DNA of 64,000 bases from JAVDCA01 sp035293985 (GTDB taxonomy: Bacteria; Pseudomonadota; Alphaproteobacteria; Rhizobiales; Xanthobacteraceae), in assembly GCA_035293985.1 (NCBI GenBank), contig DATGLS010000048.1, forward strand, positions 248,001-312,000, in the 5' to 3' direction. Positions 1 through 9,075 of this stretch are shown here, piece by piece. The stretch's first letter is position 1. The number at the start of each line of letters is the position of its first letter. The notes under the pieces are model-generated. The model was given only the letters and a program-made list of their open reading frames with translations. It was not told where the DNA came from and ran no database searches. The position numbers were made by a program, and so were the translations under genes.

Positions 1-356
1 ACGACCATGACGAAGCCGGCCGTATAGCCGAAGCTGGTGACGAGCGGGCGCCACGGGGTGTCCGGCAGATGCATCTGCAGGATCGCCTGCGCGAACAGCG
101 AAAAGCTGATCGAGAGGCCGGCGGCCACGCCCGACCACCACAGCGAGGTGACGGGCCGTGCCATCTCCTCCTCGCCGAGGCGAGAGACGATCTCGTAGAT
201 CACCGGCGTGCGTGGGCTCGAGCGCTCCTCGACGTCCTCGATCTCGCGCTCGGTGAAACCGGTCGGGCCGCGCTCGTGCTCATCGCCCGGCGCCGGCTTG
301 TCGCGCGAGGTGTCCTTCGCCCGGCGTTGCTGGGGGGCGACCATGGCCGGCTCCAT
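1..356 (-). CDS. Formate/nitrite transporter family protein (YfdC-like), N-terminal part
   Basis: Gene cut by the left window edge; the first ~118 residues are visible. Residues 1-60 are hydrophilic and rich in charged residues. They are followed by the first membrane segment (LWWSGVAAGLSISFSLFAQA) and by LPDTPWRPLVTSFGYTAGF, a stretch I recognise from the YfdC branch of the FNT family, whose members form pentameric inner-membrane anion channels. YfdC-type proteins also carry a long charged N-terminus, so the visible order fits. Two in-frame ATGs exist, at 356 and 344; neither has a strong ribosome site. The gene lies downstream of the GH15 gene on the same strand but has its own EcfG-type promoter in the gap, so it is probably stress-induced separately. 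The substrate cannot be judged from this fragment. Confidence 0.8.
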   Translation of the reverse strand, partial: MEPAMVAPQQRRAKDTSRDKPAPGDEHERGPTGFTEREIEDVEERSSPRTPVIYEIVSRLGEEEMARPVTSLWWSGVAAGLSISFSLFAQAILQMHLPDTPWRPLVTSFGYTAGFVMV

Positions 357-414
357 CGCCGCAGTTAGGCGAACCGGCATCCCTCTTCGCCGGAAACGCG
401 CGCGGTCATGAAGC

Positions 415-439
415 AACGTTCCGTCGCCGGAACCGTTCC
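415..439 (-). promoter_or_regulatory. EcfG-type general stress promoter for the FNT gene
   Basis: On the minus strand the sequence reads GGAAC, 16 bases, CGTT, an exact match to the alphaproteobacterial EcfG (sigma-EcfG) consensus. The -10 element ends 59 bases before the FNT ATG at 356. It sits in the 93-base gap after the GH15 stop codon. Confidence 0.7.
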
Positions 440-449
440 GGCGCACCGC

Positions 450-2219
450 TCAGGGTCCGCTGCGCTGAAGGACCTCCCCGCACAGGCCGATCGCGCTGTT
501 CACGAGGGCCATATGGCTCAAGCCCTGCGGAAAATTCCCCGTCAGGCGCCGGCGGCGAAGGTCGTATTCCTCCGACAGCAGGCCGACGTCGTTGCGCACC
601 GCCAGCATGCGCTCCAACGCGGCGCGGGCCGCCTCGTCACGGCCCTGCATCTTGCGGCAATCGGCGAGCCAGCCGCTGCACGGCAGGAATGCGCCCTGCG
701 ACGACTCGCGCGACTCGGCGGTGCGATAGACGAGGCCGTCCTCCACCAGCTCGCGCTCGATGCGCGCGATCGTCGCCGAGATGCGAGGATCGTCGATCGG
801 CAGGAAGCCGACCACCGGCATGAGCAGCAATGCGGCGCCGACCTGCCGGCTGCCGTAGTACTCGACGAAGCTGTCGAGCCCGCTGTCGAAGCCCTCGCGG
901 CAGATCTCCGCGTGCATCTCCGTGCGCAGTGCCGCCAGCCGCTTGAGCAGATGCGGGTCCGCGTCGGACGCTTTTCCATTGCGCTTGAGGAAGCGATCGA
1001 GCGCGACCCATGCCATCACCTGCCCGTAGACGTGACGGCGCGGCTCGCCGCGGCTCTCCCAGATGCCCTGCCCGGGCGTGCCCCAGACCTCGGCGACGCG
1101 CTCGACGATCGCGCGCTCGACCGCATTCCAGTGCGCGTTGCGCGCGATCCCGGCTTTTGTAGCGAGCTCCATCACGTCGATGAGCTCGCCGAACACGTCG
1201 ATCTGGCGCTGCACCGCGGCCTTGTTGCCGACGCGAACCGGCGCCGACCAGCGATAGCCGCAAAGCCAGGAGGCGGTCCATTCGTTGAGCTCGCGGCCGC
1301 CATCGAGCCGGTACATCACCTGGATATGCTCGGGCGATCCGGCGATCGCACGCAGGATCCAGTCGCGCCAGGCCTCAGCCTCGGCGCGATAGCCGGCATT
1401 TAGCAGCGCCGATATGGCGAAGGCGGCATCGCGCAGCCAGCAGAAGCGGTAGTCCCAATTCGCATCGCCGCCCAGGATCTCGGGCAGCGACGTCGTGGGC
1501 GCCGCGATGATGCCGCCGGTCGTGCGGCTGATCATCGCCTTGAGCGTGATCAGCGAGCGGCGCACCGCCTCGGGCCAGTCGGTCGGCTTGGCGAAGCGGC
1601 CGATCCACTCGCGCCAGTACCGCTCGGTATCGGCCAGCGCCCGTTGCGGGTCGATCGCGGCGGGCGCCGGCTTGCGTGACGATCCGAGCTGGAGCACGAA
1701 CGCATAGCGATCGCCTTGATGGACCGCGAACTCGGCGCCGACGTCGCGGCCCTCGCAGCGGAGGGGAACGTCGGCGCGCAGGACCGTGAGATCGGGGCCG
1801 ACGCGGCCGATGACCTGGCGCTCCTCGGCCTCGTTCCAGGGGGGGATCAGCCCATAGCCCTGACGCAGCCGCAGCCGCATCTGCATCGCGGCAAAACCGC
1901 GCAATCCCGCGACGATGCGCACCAGCGCCGGCGCTCCCTCCCGCTCGGGCATGAAATCGGTGACGCGCACGACGCCAGTTTCCGTCACGAATTCGCTGTC
2001 GAGGATCAGGGTGTCGTCGCGATAGCGCCGACGCGCGCGCGGAGCATCACGCGGCGCGAGCGACCAGTGGCCATTGTCGTCGCGGCCGACCAACGCCGCA
2101 AAACACGCATCCGAATCGAACCGCGGCCAGCACAGCCAGTCGACCGAACCATTCGCAGCCACCAGCGCCGCCGAATGGCCGTCGCCGATCATGGCATAGT
2201 CTTCAAGCGGGGGAGCCAT
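450..2219 (-). CDS. Glycoside hydrolase family 15 protein (glucoamylase/trehalase-like)
   Basis: A 589-residue cytoplasmic protein with no signal peptide. The N-terminal beta-sandwich part opens with the hallmark LEDYAMIGDGHSAALV and GSVDWLCWPRFDS seen in bacterial GH15 proteins. The (alpha/alpha)6 barrel follows, with GGDANWDYRFCWLRDAAF near residues 255-275 and GIWESRGEPRRHVYGQV near 385, whose Glu is the expected general acid. EEYD...GNFPQGLSHMALVNSA near 550-575 carries the second carboxylate. Length agrees with the usual ~600. GH15 enzymes of this branch hydrolyse alpha-linked glucose polymers or trehalose; the exact substrate is not readable here. The ATG at 2219 is chosen because the family begins at this PLEDY segment; an in-frame ATG at 2258 would add 13 atypical residues. 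It is divergent from the SDR gene across ~140 bases. Confidence 0.88.
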   Translation of the reverse strand: MAPPLEDYAMIGDGHSAALVAANGSVDWLCWPRFDSDACFAALVGRDDNGHWSLAPRDAPRARRRYRDDTLILDSEFVTETGVVRVTDFMPEREGAPALVRIVAGLRGFAAMQMRLRLRQGYGLIPPWNEAEERQVIGRVGPDLTVLRADVPLRCEGRDVGAEFAVHQGDRYAFVLQLGSSRKPAPAAIDPQRALADTERYWREWIGRFAKPTDWPEAVRRSLITLKAMISRTTGGIIAAPTTSLPEILGGDANWDYRFCWLRDAAFAISALLNAGYRAEAEAWRDWILRAIAGSPEHIQVMYRLDGGRELNEWTASWLCGYRWSAPVRVGNKAAVQRQIDVFGELIDVMELATKAGIARNAHWNAVERAIVERVAEVWGTPGQGIWESRGEPRRHVYGQVMAWVALDRFLKRNGKASDADPHLLKRLAALRTEMHAEICREGFDSGLDSFVEYYGSRQVGAALLLMPVVGFLPIDDPRISATIARIERELVEDGLVYRTAESRESSQGAFLPCSGWLADCRKMQGRDEAARAALERMLAVRNDVGLLSEEYDLRRRRLTGNFPQGLSHMALVNSAIGLCGEVLQRSGP

Positions 2220-2229
2220 GTGGGTCGTC

Positions 2230-2271
2230 CAAGTGCGTCGTCCGAAGGAGCCGTTCAAGTGCGTCGTTCGA
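2230..2271. repeat. Pair of 16-base direct repeats upstream of the GH15 gene
   Basis: Two near-identical 16-base copies (15 of 16 identical, CAAGTGCGTCGT[C/T]CGA) start at 2230 and 2256, a 26-base period. They lie just upstream of the GH15 start and between the divergent GH15 and SDR genes, so they could be a regulator binding site. No regulator gene is adjacent. Confidence 0.35.
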
Positions 2272-2303
2272 CCGGATTGCGAGTTCCCGCGTCATTTGAG
2301 TGG

Positions 2304-2328
2304 GGAACGCTTCGACCGCCGCGTGGTT
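2304..2328 (+). promoter_or_regulatory. EcfG-like promoter variant (GGTT -10) for the SDR gene
   Basis: GGAAC, 16 bases, GGTT: exact -35 and spacing, with one change (G for C) in the -10. It ends 31 bases before the GTG start of the SDR gene. Three other GGAAC-N16-GGTT sites precede genes in this window (5982, 42225, 45353). Confidence 0.4.
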
Positions 2329-2359
2329 GCTCCGTTGAAACTCACGAGAGGTCAGCGTC

Positions 2360-3361
2360 GTGCGTGATTTCACCAACCGGACCGTCGTGGTCACCGGCGC
2401 ATCAGCCGGCGTCGGGCGCGCGATCGCGCATCGTTTTGCACGCGCCGGCGCCCGTCTCGGGCTGATTGCGCGCGACGCCGAAGCGTTGCAATCGGTGCAG
2501 CATGAGGTCGAGGAGCTGGGCGGCACGGCCGTCGTGGCGCCGGCCGATGTCGCCGAAGCCAACGCTGTGTTTGCGGCCGCCGATCGCATCCGCGACGCCT
2601 TCGGGGCGATTGACGTATGGATCAACGACGCGATGGTGACCGTGTTCGCGCCGGTGTGGGAAATCGCGCCGGACGAATTCCGTCGCGTGACCGAGGTCAC
2701 GTATCTCGGCTTCGTGCACGGCACGCTCGCGGCGCTGCGCGACATGCGGCCGCGCAATCGCGGGACGATCATCCAGATCGGATCGGCGCTGGCCTATCGC
2801 GGCATTCCGTTGCAGGCCGCCTATTGCGGCGCCAAGCACGCGATGCGCGGGTTCACGGATTCACTGCGCACCGAGCTCCTGCATGAAGGGAGCCGGATCA
2901 ATCTCAGCGTGGTCGAGTTGCCGGCGGTCAACACGCCGCAATTCGACTGGGCGCGCACGCACATGGGGCAGCAGCCGCGGCCGGTGCCGCCGGTGGTCCA
3001 GCCCGAGGTGATCGCCGAGTGGGTTTTTCGCACCGCGCGCCATCCGCGCCGCGAGACGTGGATCGGCTGGAGCACGCTCAAGGCGATCCTCGGCAACATG
3101 TTCTTGCCCGAGGTGCTCGACCGCTACCTCGCCCGCAAGACCGTGGCGGCGCAGCAGTCCCGCGCGCCAGTGTCGCCGATGCGCGCCGACAATCTCGATG
3201 CGCCGGTCCACCACCTGCACCGCACCCACGGCCGATTCGATCGCGAGGCGAGCGGCGCGGCTATCGCGATTCCGGGGCCGGTGGCGCGCGCCGCGCCGAT
3301 CGCAGCCGGGGTGATGGCCCTGGTTGCGGTTGCGATGCTCGCGCGGGGTGGGCGACGCTGA
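2360..3361 (+). CDS. SDR family NAD(P)-dependent oxidoreductase with C-terminal hydrophobic tail
   Basis: A 333-residue classical short-chain dehydrogenase/reductase. The Rossmann cofactor motif TGASAGVG lies at residues 12-19, and a catalytic YCGAK (Tyr-xxx-Lys) follows an upstream GSALAYRG serine segment near residues 145-159. The core ends near residue 250. A ~70-residue extension follows, ending in the hydrophobic run APIAAGVMALVAVAMLA and a basic GGRR tail, which could anchor it to the membrane. This build (SDR core plus C-terminal tail) is common in rhizobial SDRs of unknown substrate. The GTG start at 2360 is supported by an AGAGG ribosome site 8 bases upstream. It is divergent from GH15 and convergent with the PPC gene across an inverted repeat. 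Confidence 0.85.
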   Translation: MRDFTNRTVVVTGASAGVGRAIAHRFARAGARLGLIARDAEALQSVQHEVEELGGTAVVAPADVAEANAVFAAADRIRDAFGAIDVWINDAMVTVFAPVWEIAPDEFRRVTEVTYLGFVHGTLAALRDMRPRNRGTIIQIGSALAYRGIPLQAAYCGAKHAMRGFTDSLRTELLHEGSRINLSVVELPAVNTPQFDWARTHMGQQPRPVPPVVQPEVIAEWVFRTARHPRRETWIGWSTLKAILGNMFLPEVLDRYLARKTVAAQQSRAPVSPMRADNLDAPVHHLHRTHGRFDREASGAAIAIPGPVARAAPIAAGVMALVAVAMLARGGRR

Positions 3362-3370
3362 CGCCGCTTC

Positions 3371-3477
3371 GTAGCCCGGATGGAGCGCAGCGTAATCCGG
3401 GGACGGCCTTTCCACTCTGAATCTTCTCTCGAGTCGCGCCACCGGCCCCGGATTACGCTTCGCTCCATCCGGGCTAC
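3371..3477. repeat. Long inverted repeat between convergent genes (REP-like)
   Basis: Two 32-base arms at 3371-3402 and 3446-3477 are near-perfect reverse complements, containing GTAGCCCGGATGGAGCG and its mirror image. The 43-base spacer is non-coding. The element separates the SDR stop from the PPC stop, so its transcript could fold into a long hairpin that ends transcription from both sides. Similar GTAGCCCGGATG...ATCCGGG units are scattered through Bradyrhizobium-type genomes; a shorter relative is at 18102. Confidence 0.85.
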
Positions 3478-3483
3478 AAGAAA

Positions 3484-3936
3484 CTACGCCCCCGCCAGCT
3501 CCGGGCGGATGAGCGCGAGGCCGCTCTGCGGATCGATCGACTTGTGCAGATGCGCGGGCGGCTCGGTGAGGATCACCTCGAGGGTCGGGCGCACATGCGC
3601 CTCCGTGAGATGGCCCGCGAGCGCGGTGCCGTCGCGCCGCCCGAGCACGGCATGGACGTGCAGCGCCGCCTTGCCGTCCGGCGCGAGCGCGACGTCGCCG
3701 ATCATGGAAGCGACCTCGACCTGCTCGCGCACCGGGATCGGTTGGTACTTCTTCGCCTCCCAATCGAAATAGTTGAGCTTGGCGTCGCTGAGGGCGCCGA
3801 TCGCGGTAATCTGGGCCGCCGAGACGTTCTCCTTCTCGATGAACTTCTGCAGGCACGCCATGGCCTCGTCGCCAGTCTCCATGATGACCGCGAAGGTGCG
3901 TTGGCCCGCATTCTCGTGCAGCAGGGTGCTCCGCAT
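3484..3936 (-). CDS. PPC/DUF296 domain-containing protein
   Basis: A 150-residue single-domain protein spanning the whole PPC (plants and prokaryotes conserved, DUF296) fold. Recognisable segments are VIMETGDEAMACLQKFIEKE near the N-terminus, ITAIGAL, a central LHVHAVLGRRDG with the conserved His-x-His near residues 92-94, and AGHLTEAHVRPTLEV. Bacterial stand-alone PPC proteins form trimers and may bind a metal through the His residues; their biological role is unsettled. It is a monocistronic gene read toward the SDR gene and divergent from the ThDP enzyme. The ATG at 3936 begins the usual N-terminal strand of the domain. Confidence 0.85.
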   Translation of the reverse strand: MRSTLLHENAGQRTFAVIMETGDEAMACLQKFIEKENVSAAQITAIGALSDAKLNYFDWEAKKYQPIPVREQVEVASMIGDVALAPDGKAALHVHAVLGRRDGTALAGHLTEAHVRPTLEVILTEPPAHLHKSIDPQSGLALIRPELAGA

Positions 3937-4046
3937 GGCGCGCCTCGTTCCTGTTGGGATCCTTCACGTAATTGCCGCCGCCGCGCAAATGTTCCGGCCG
4001 CCCGGGTTCCCGCCTCGTGGCGCCATCCTGTCGTCGCCAGGACCTC

Positions 4047-4072
4047 GGAACTGACGCGTTCCATGCGCCGTT
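4047..4072 (+). promoter_or_regulatory. EcfG-type promoter for the first ThDP enzyme
   Basis: GGAAC, 17 bases, CGTT, an exact EcfG match. The -10 ends 42 bases before the ATG of the ThDP enzyme at 4115. Confidence 0.7.
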
Positions 4073-4114
4073 AGAGATCGTGCGGGGGGAGGCACATTTC
4101 CGCGGAGCAAAACA

Positions 4115-5872
4115 ATGGCCAAGCCCACCGCCAGCGACGTGTTGGTCCAGACATTGATCGACTGGGGCGTGGACACGATCTTCGGCATCCCAGGTGACGG
4201 CATCAACGGCATCATCGAGGCGTTGCGCCTGAAGCAGGAGCAGATCCGCTTCATCCAGGTGCGGCATGAGGAGGCCGCGGCGTTCGCGGCCTGTGCCTAT
4301 GCGAAATGGACCGGAAAGCTCGGGGTATGCCTCGCGACCTCGGGACCGGGCGGCATCCATCTGCTCAACGGTCTCTATGACGCGAAGCTCGACGGCCAAC
4401 CGGTGCTCGCGATCACGGGACTCCAGTTCCACGACCTCGTCGAGACCTTCACGCAGCAGGATGTGGAGCTCGACAAGCTTTACATGGATGTATGCGTCTA
4501 CAACGCGCGCATCATGGGGCCGACCCACGTCGAGAACGTGGTCGAGCTCGCCTGCCGCACCGCCCTCGCGTATCGCGGCGTCGCGCACGTCACGATGCCG
4601 GTCGACATGCAGTCGACACCGGTAGCGAAGAGCCCGCGCTCGGAGCGCAACATCGCGCATCACGTGTCGGAACTGATGGCGAACTCGAGCCGCCTGCCCG
4701 ATGACGCGCAGCTCGCGCGCGCGGTCGATATCCTCAACGGCGGCAAGAAGACCGTGATCCTCGCCGGCCGCGGCGCGGTCGGCGCCGGGCACGAGCTGCT
4801 GGCGCTTGCCGAGCGCCTGTCGGCGCCGATCTGCAAGCCGCTGCTCGGCAAGGCGTGCGTGCCCGACGACAGCCCCTACTGCCTCGGCGGCGTGGGTCTG
4901 CTCGGCACCAAGCCGGCCCAGGAGGCGCTGGAGGAATGCGACACGCTGCTGATCGCGGGCAGCTCGTTTCCGTACATCGAGTACTATCCAAAGCCCGGCC
5001 AGGCGAAGGCGGTGCAGATCGAGCTCGACCCGAAGCGCATCGGCCTGCGCTATCCGGTCGAGGCCGGGCTGGTCGGCGATACCGCGCGCGTTCTCAAGGC
5101 GCTGTTGCCGCGCCTGCAGCCGCGGCGCGAGCGCAAGTTCCTCGACAAGGCGCAGGCCGCCATGAAGGAGTGGCGCGACCTGATGGTCGAGCGCGGCACC
5201 CGTCAAGACAAACCGATGAAGCCGCAAGTGGTCGCGCACGAGCTCGACAAGCTTCTGTCCGACGACGCAATCGTCGCGACCGATTCCGGCACGATCACGA
5301 CCTGGATCGCACGGCACCTGACCATCCGCGGCAACATGATGTTCTCGTGCTCGGGCAATCTCGCCACCATGGCGTGCGGCCTGCCCTACGCGGTCGCGGC
5401 CGCGGTGGCGCATCCGGGCCGCCAAGTGGTCGCTTTCGTCGGCGACGGCGGGCTCACCATGCTGATGGGTGAGCTCGCGACGTGCGTGAAGTACAAGCTC
5501 GACGTCAAGATCGTGGTGATCAAGAACAACACGCTCGGCCAGATCAAGTGGGAGCAGATGGTGTTTCTCGGCAATCCCGAGTTCGTCTGCGACCTGCAGC
5601 CGATCGATTTCGCCACCGTCGCGCGCGGCTTCGGGGTGACCGGCTTCTCGGTCGATGATCCGGCCCGGTGCGGCGAGGTGCTGCGCCAAGCCCTGGCGAC
5701 GCCTGGTCCGGTGCTGGTGGAGGCCGTGGTCGACCAGAACGAGCCGCCGATGCCGCCGAAGGTCACGGTCAAGCAGGCCGCCCATCTTGCCGAGTCGCTT
5801 GCGCGCGGCACGCCGGCCGGCGGCACGATCGCGCTCACGATCGCGTCGGACACGGTGCGCGAGCTGATCTGA
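4115..5872 (+). CDS. Thiamine diphosphate-requiring enzyme (pyruvate oxidase-like)
   Basis: A 585-residue member of the acetolactate synthase/pyruvate oxidase superfamily. The N-terminal PYR domain has FGIPGDGINGIIEAL and the catalytic glutamate in RHEEAAAF, followed by LATSGPGGIHLLNGLYDA. The middle domain runs from about 190 to 340. The C-terminal PP domain carries the ThDP/Mg motif from VGDGGLTML to IKNNTLGQIKWEQM (about residues 442-480). The pattern is closest to PoxB-like enzymes rather than biosynthetic acetolactate synthase, and no small regulatory subunit is nearby. The substrate is probably pyruvate or another 2-oxo acid, by family inference. GGAG lies 7 bases before the ATG. An exact EcfG promoter upstream points to stress control. 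A paralogue is at 45413. Confidence 0.87.
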   Translation: MAKPTASDVLVQTLIDWGVDTIFGIPGDGINGIIEALRLKQEQIRFIQVRHEEAAAFAACAYAKWTGKLGVCLATSGPGGIHLLNGLYDAKLDGQPVLAITGLQFHDLVETFTQQDVELDKLYMDVCVYNARIMGPTHVENVVELACRTALAYRGVAHVTMPVDMQSTPVAKSPRSERNIAHHVSELMANSSRLPDDAQLARAVDILNGGKKTVILAGRGAVGAGHELLALAERLSAPICKPLLGKACVPDDSPYCLGGVGLLGTKPAQEALEECDTLLIAGSSFPYIEYYPKPGQAKAVQIELDPKRIGLRYPVEAGLVGDTARVLKALLPRLQPRRERKFLDKAQAAMKEWRDLMVERGTRQDKPMKPQVVAHELDKLLSDDAIVATDSGTITTWIARHLTIRGNMMFSCSGNLATMACGLPYAVAAAVAHPGRQVVAFVGDGGLTMLMGELATCVKYKLDVKIVVIKNNTLGQIKWEQMVFLGNPEFVCDLQPIDFATVARGFGVTGFSVDDPARCGEVLRQALATPGPVLVEAVVDQNEPPMPPKVTVKQAAHLAESLARGTPAGGTIALTIASDTVRELI

Positions 5873-5981
5873 GCGCGACCAAGCGGTCTGCAACGCCGCG
5901 TCGGCGCTCGAGCGGGTCAGCGCCGCCGCCTTCGCGCGCGCGGCCATCGGCTCGCCAACCAATCCCGGAGTGATCTTCAGC

Positions 5982-6006
5982 GGAACGCCCCCCGCGCATT
6001 GCGGTT
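5982..6006 (+). promoter_or_regulatory. EcfG-like promoter variant (GGTT -10) for the FAD/Fe-S oxidoreductase
   Basis: GGAAC, 16 bases, GGTT; one mismatch in the -10 from the EcfG consensus. It ends 45 bases before the ATG at 6052, within the 179-base gap after the ThDP gene. Confidence 0.4.
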
Positions 6007-6051
6007 TCACTGTCAGGAGGCGAACACGGCCGAGGGGATGCGGAGGCGAAG

Positions 6052-9030
6052 ATGGCCCATACAATCGACGTCGATCATCGACGCATCGCGCAGCATCCAC
6101 CCTACCGGACCGAGCGCACGGCGGCCGGCCGCATCACCAGCGCCTACGAGCCCTCTCGGCCCGAGCATCGAGCGCTCGAGCAGGGATTGCGCGAGGCGAT
6201 CGACGGCGAGGTGCGCTTCGACGGCGGGACCCGCGCGGTCTACTCGACCGATGCCTCGAGCTATCGCCAGGTGCCGATCGGGGTCGTCATCCCGCGCACG
6301 ATCGACGACGTGATCGCCACCGTCGACCTGTGCCGCCGCCACGGGGCGCCGATCGTGGCGCGCGGCGGCGGCACGAGCCTCGCGGGGCAAGGCTGCAATG
6401 TCGCGGTGCTGATCGACTTTTCCAAATATCTGAACCGCATCACCTCGCTCGAGCCGGCGCGGCGCCTCGCGACCGTGGAGCCCGGCGTCGTGCTCGACGA
6501 TTTGCGCAAAGCCGCCGAGCAGCACCATCTCACCTTCGGCCCCGATCCCTCGACGCACGACCACAACACGCTCGGCGGCATGATCGGCAACAACTCCTGC
6601 GGCGTGCACTCCGTGATGGCGGGGCGCACCTCCGACAATGTCGAGGCGCTCGACATCCTCACTTATGACGGCCTGCGCATGACAGTGGGTCCGACCAGCG
6701 ACGCGGAGCTGCGCACCATTCTGGCGGGCGGCGGCCGGCGCGCCGACATCTACCGGGCGATGATCGACCTGCGCAATCGATACGAGACGCTGATCAAGGA
6801 GCGCTTTCCAAAAATCCCCCGTCGCGTCTCGGGCTACGAGAACCTCGACCAGCTGATGCCGGAGAACGGCTTCAACGTCGCACGCGCGCTGGTCGGCACC
6901 GAGGGCACATGCGTCACCGTCCTCGGCGCGACGCTCAAGCTGATCCCGAGCCCGCAGAAGCGCGTGCTGGCGGTGCTCGCCTTCCCGGACATCTTCGCGG
7001 CCGCCGATGCGGTGCCGGACGTGCTCGAGTACGGGCCTATCGCGCTCGAGGCGATCGATGATCTGTTCGTGAAATTCGTCCGGCGCAAGCATATCGACAC
7101 CGACAAGATCAAGGAGCTGCCGGAGGGCTCGAGCTGGCTGCTCGCCGAGTTCGCGGCCGACGACGATCGCGGAAACGAAGCGGCCGCTCGCCTCGCCCGC
7201 GCCTACGAGGAAAAGGGCCATCACGCCAAGCTGCTGACCGAGCCGGCCGAGCAGGCAAAGCTCTGGGCCGTGCGCAAGGACGGCTTGCCGGCGACCGCCA
7301 AGATCGAGGGCTGGCCGGAAACCTACGAGGGCTGGGAAGACGCCGCCGTGCCGCGGGAAAACCTCGGCGCCTATCTGCGCGACTTCAAGGCGCTGCTGCA
7401 CCAGCACGGTTACGAATCGTCCGTCTACGGCCATTTCGGCGATGGGCTCGTGCACTGCCGCATCGATTGCGATCTGCGCACCGAGCCGGGCGTCGACAAC
7501 TGGCGCGGCTTCCTCGACCAGGCGGCCGATCTCGTGGTGCGCTACGGCGGCTCGCTCTCGGGCGAGCACGGCGACGGCCAGTCGAAAGCGGAGTTGCTCG
7601 GCAAGATGTACGGGCCGGAGCTGCTCGCCGCCTTCCGCGAGTTCAAGGCGATCTGGGATCCGGACTGGAGGATGAACCCCGGCAAAGTGGTCGATCCCTT
7701 CCCGATCACCTCCAACCTGCGGGTCGGCCCGCTCTACCAGCCGCCCGAGGTGAAGGGCCATTTCGCCTACAAGGAGGATCACGGCAGCTTCACCCGCGCG
7801 ACCCAGCGCTGCGTCGGCGTCGGCTCGTGCCGGCGCCGCAACAGCGAGCACGGCGTGATGTGCCCGAGCTACATGGCGACCGGCGAGGAGCGCTACAGCA
7901 CGCGCGGCCGCGCCCGCCTGCTGTTCGAGATGCTGCATGGCGGCCCCATCGACAACCGCTGGCGCAGCGACGCCATCGAGGAGGCGCTCGACTTCTGCCT
8001 CGGCTGCAAGGGCTGCAAGAGCGATTGCCCGGTCAATGTCGACATGGCGACCTACAAGGCGGAATTCCGCGCGCACCATTACGCGGGCCGATTGCGGCCG
8101 CGCGCCGCCTACTCGATGGGGCTGATCCACCGCTGGGCGCGCGCCGCATCGGTCGCGCCGAACGTCGTCAATGCGCTGATGCAGGCGCCGGGCGTGGAGC
8201 AGATCGCCAAATGGATCGGCGGCATCGCCCCGCAGCGCAGGATTCCGCGCTTTGCCGGCCAATCATTCACCCACTGGTACGGAAAGCGAGCGGGCGGGCA
8301 TGGACATCGGGCTCGCCGCAGCGGCCGGCGCGTGATGCTCTGGCCGGACACATTCAACAACTATTTCCGCCCGCGCACCGCGGTTGCGGCGGCGCATGTG
8401 CTCGGCGAGCTCGGGTTCGACGTCGCCATTCCGGACCGACCGCTCTGCTGCGGGCGCCCGCTCTACGACTGGGGCATGCTCGACCAGGCAAAGCACCTGT
8501 GGCGCGAGACGCTCGCGGCGCTGCGCCCCGCAATCGAGGACGGCACGCCCATCGTCGGGCTCGAGCCCGCCTGCGTCAGCGCCTTCGGCGACGAGCTGCC
8601 GGGCCTTTTTCCGAATGACGCGGCGGCGCACCGGCTGAGCGAGCAGACCCTGTTCTTCAGCGAGTTCATCACCCAGCACACCGACGAGGCGGCTTGGCCG
8701 CATATCACCCGGCGGGCGGTGGCCCAGTTTCACTGCCATCATCATGCGATCATCAAGACCCAGGCCGAGCAGGACCTGCTGCATCGTCTCGGCCTCGACT
8801 GCGAGGCGCTCCCGTCGGGCTGCTGCGGCATGGCGGGCTCGTTCGGCTTCGAGGCCGGCAAATACGACGTGTCGATCGCGGCCGCCGAGCGCGTGCTGCT
8901 GCCGCGCCTGCGCGCGACGCCGGAGGAGACGCTGGTGCTCGCCGACGGCTTCAGCTGCCGCGAGCAGATCGAGCAGTGCACCGGCCGGCGCACGCTGCAT
9001 GTGGCGGAGATGATGGCAGGGCTGGGGTGA
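6052..9030 (+). CDS. FAD-linked oxidase / (Fe-S)-binding fusion protein (GlcD-GlcF or YdiJ-like)
   Basis: A 992-residue cytoplasmic or membrane-peripheral flavoprotein. The PCMH-type FAD-binding domain has VARGGGTSLAGQGCN near residues 103-115 and the FAD-linked oxidase C-domain reaches about 540 (GLVHCRIDCD, SGEHGDGQSK). Two 4Fe-4S motifs follow: CVGVGSCRR...MCP from ~587 and CLGCKGCKSDCPVN from ~649. Two CCG domains end the protein: CCGRPLYDWG near 800 and SGCCGMAGSFGFE near 921. The architecture equals GlcD fused to GlcF and matches the ~1000-residue YdiJ type, which oxidises a 2-hydroxy acid (glycolate, D-lactate or D-2-hydroxyglutarate) and passes electrons to the quinone pool. The substrate is not determinable here. 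GGAGG sits 5 bases before the ATG. Confidence 0.92.
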   Translation: MAHTIDVDHRRIAQHPPYRTERTAAGRITSAYEPSRPEHRALEQGLREAIDGEVRFDGGTRAVYSTDASSYRQVPIGVVIPRTIDDVIATVDLCRRHGAPIVARGGGTSLAGQGCNVAVLIDFSKYLNRITSLEPARRLATVEPGVVLDDLRKAAEQHHLTFGPDPSTHDHNTLGGMIGNNSCGVHSVMAGRTSDNVEALDILTYDGLRMTVGPTSDAELRTILAGGGRRADIYRAMIDLRNRYETLIKERFPKIPRRVSGYENLDQLMPENGFNVARALVGTEGTCVTVLGATLKLIPSPQKRVLAVLAFPDIFAAADAVPDVLEYGPIALEAIDDLFVKFVRRKHIDTDKIKELPEGSSWLLAEFAADDDRGNEAAARLARAYEEKGHHAKLLTEPAEQAKLWAVRKDGLPATAKIEGWPETYEGWEDAAVPRENLGAYLRDFKALLHQHGYESSVYGHFGDGLVHCRIDCDLRTEPGVDNWRGFLDQAADLVVRYGGSLSGEHGDGQSKAELLGKMYGPELLAAFREFKAIWDPDWRMNPGKVVDPFPITSNLRVGPLYQPPEVKGHFAYKEDHGSFTRATQRCVGVGSCRRRNSEHGVMCPSYMATGEERYSTRGRARLLFEMLHGGPIDNRWRSDAIEEALDFCLGCKGCKSDCPVNVDMATYKAEFRAHHYAGRLRPRAAYSMGLIHRWARAASVAPNVVNALMQAPGVEQIAKWIGGIAPQRRIPRFAGQSFTHWYGKRAGGHGHRARRSGRRVMLWPDTFNNYFRPRTAVAAAHVLGELGFDVAIPDRPLCCGRPLYDWGMLDQAKHLWRETLAALRPAIEDGTPIVGLEPACVSAFGDELPGLFPNDAAAHRLSEQTLFFSEFITQHTDEAAWPHITRRAVAQFHCHHHAIIKTQAEQDLLHRLGLDCEALPSGCCGMAGSFGFEAGKYDVSIAAAERVLLPRLRATPEETLVLADGFSCREQIEQCTGRRTLHVAEMMAGLG

Positions 9031-9075
9031 GCGAGCGCGAGGTCCACGATCCGTCGAGCAGCGGCGGATCGGCCA

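Noticed and set aside
2861..6100. A very long open minus-strand frame (>1000 codons) across the SDR, PPC and ThDP genes
   Set aside because: It is antisense to well-supported genes, shows the Arg/Ala/His-rich, low-complexity composition of GC-rich shadow frames and no domain.
6013..8262. A ~750-codon open minus-strand frame opposite the FAD/Fe-S gene
   Set aside because: The plus strand encodes clear FAD and Fe-S motifs; the antisense text has no recognisable protein features.
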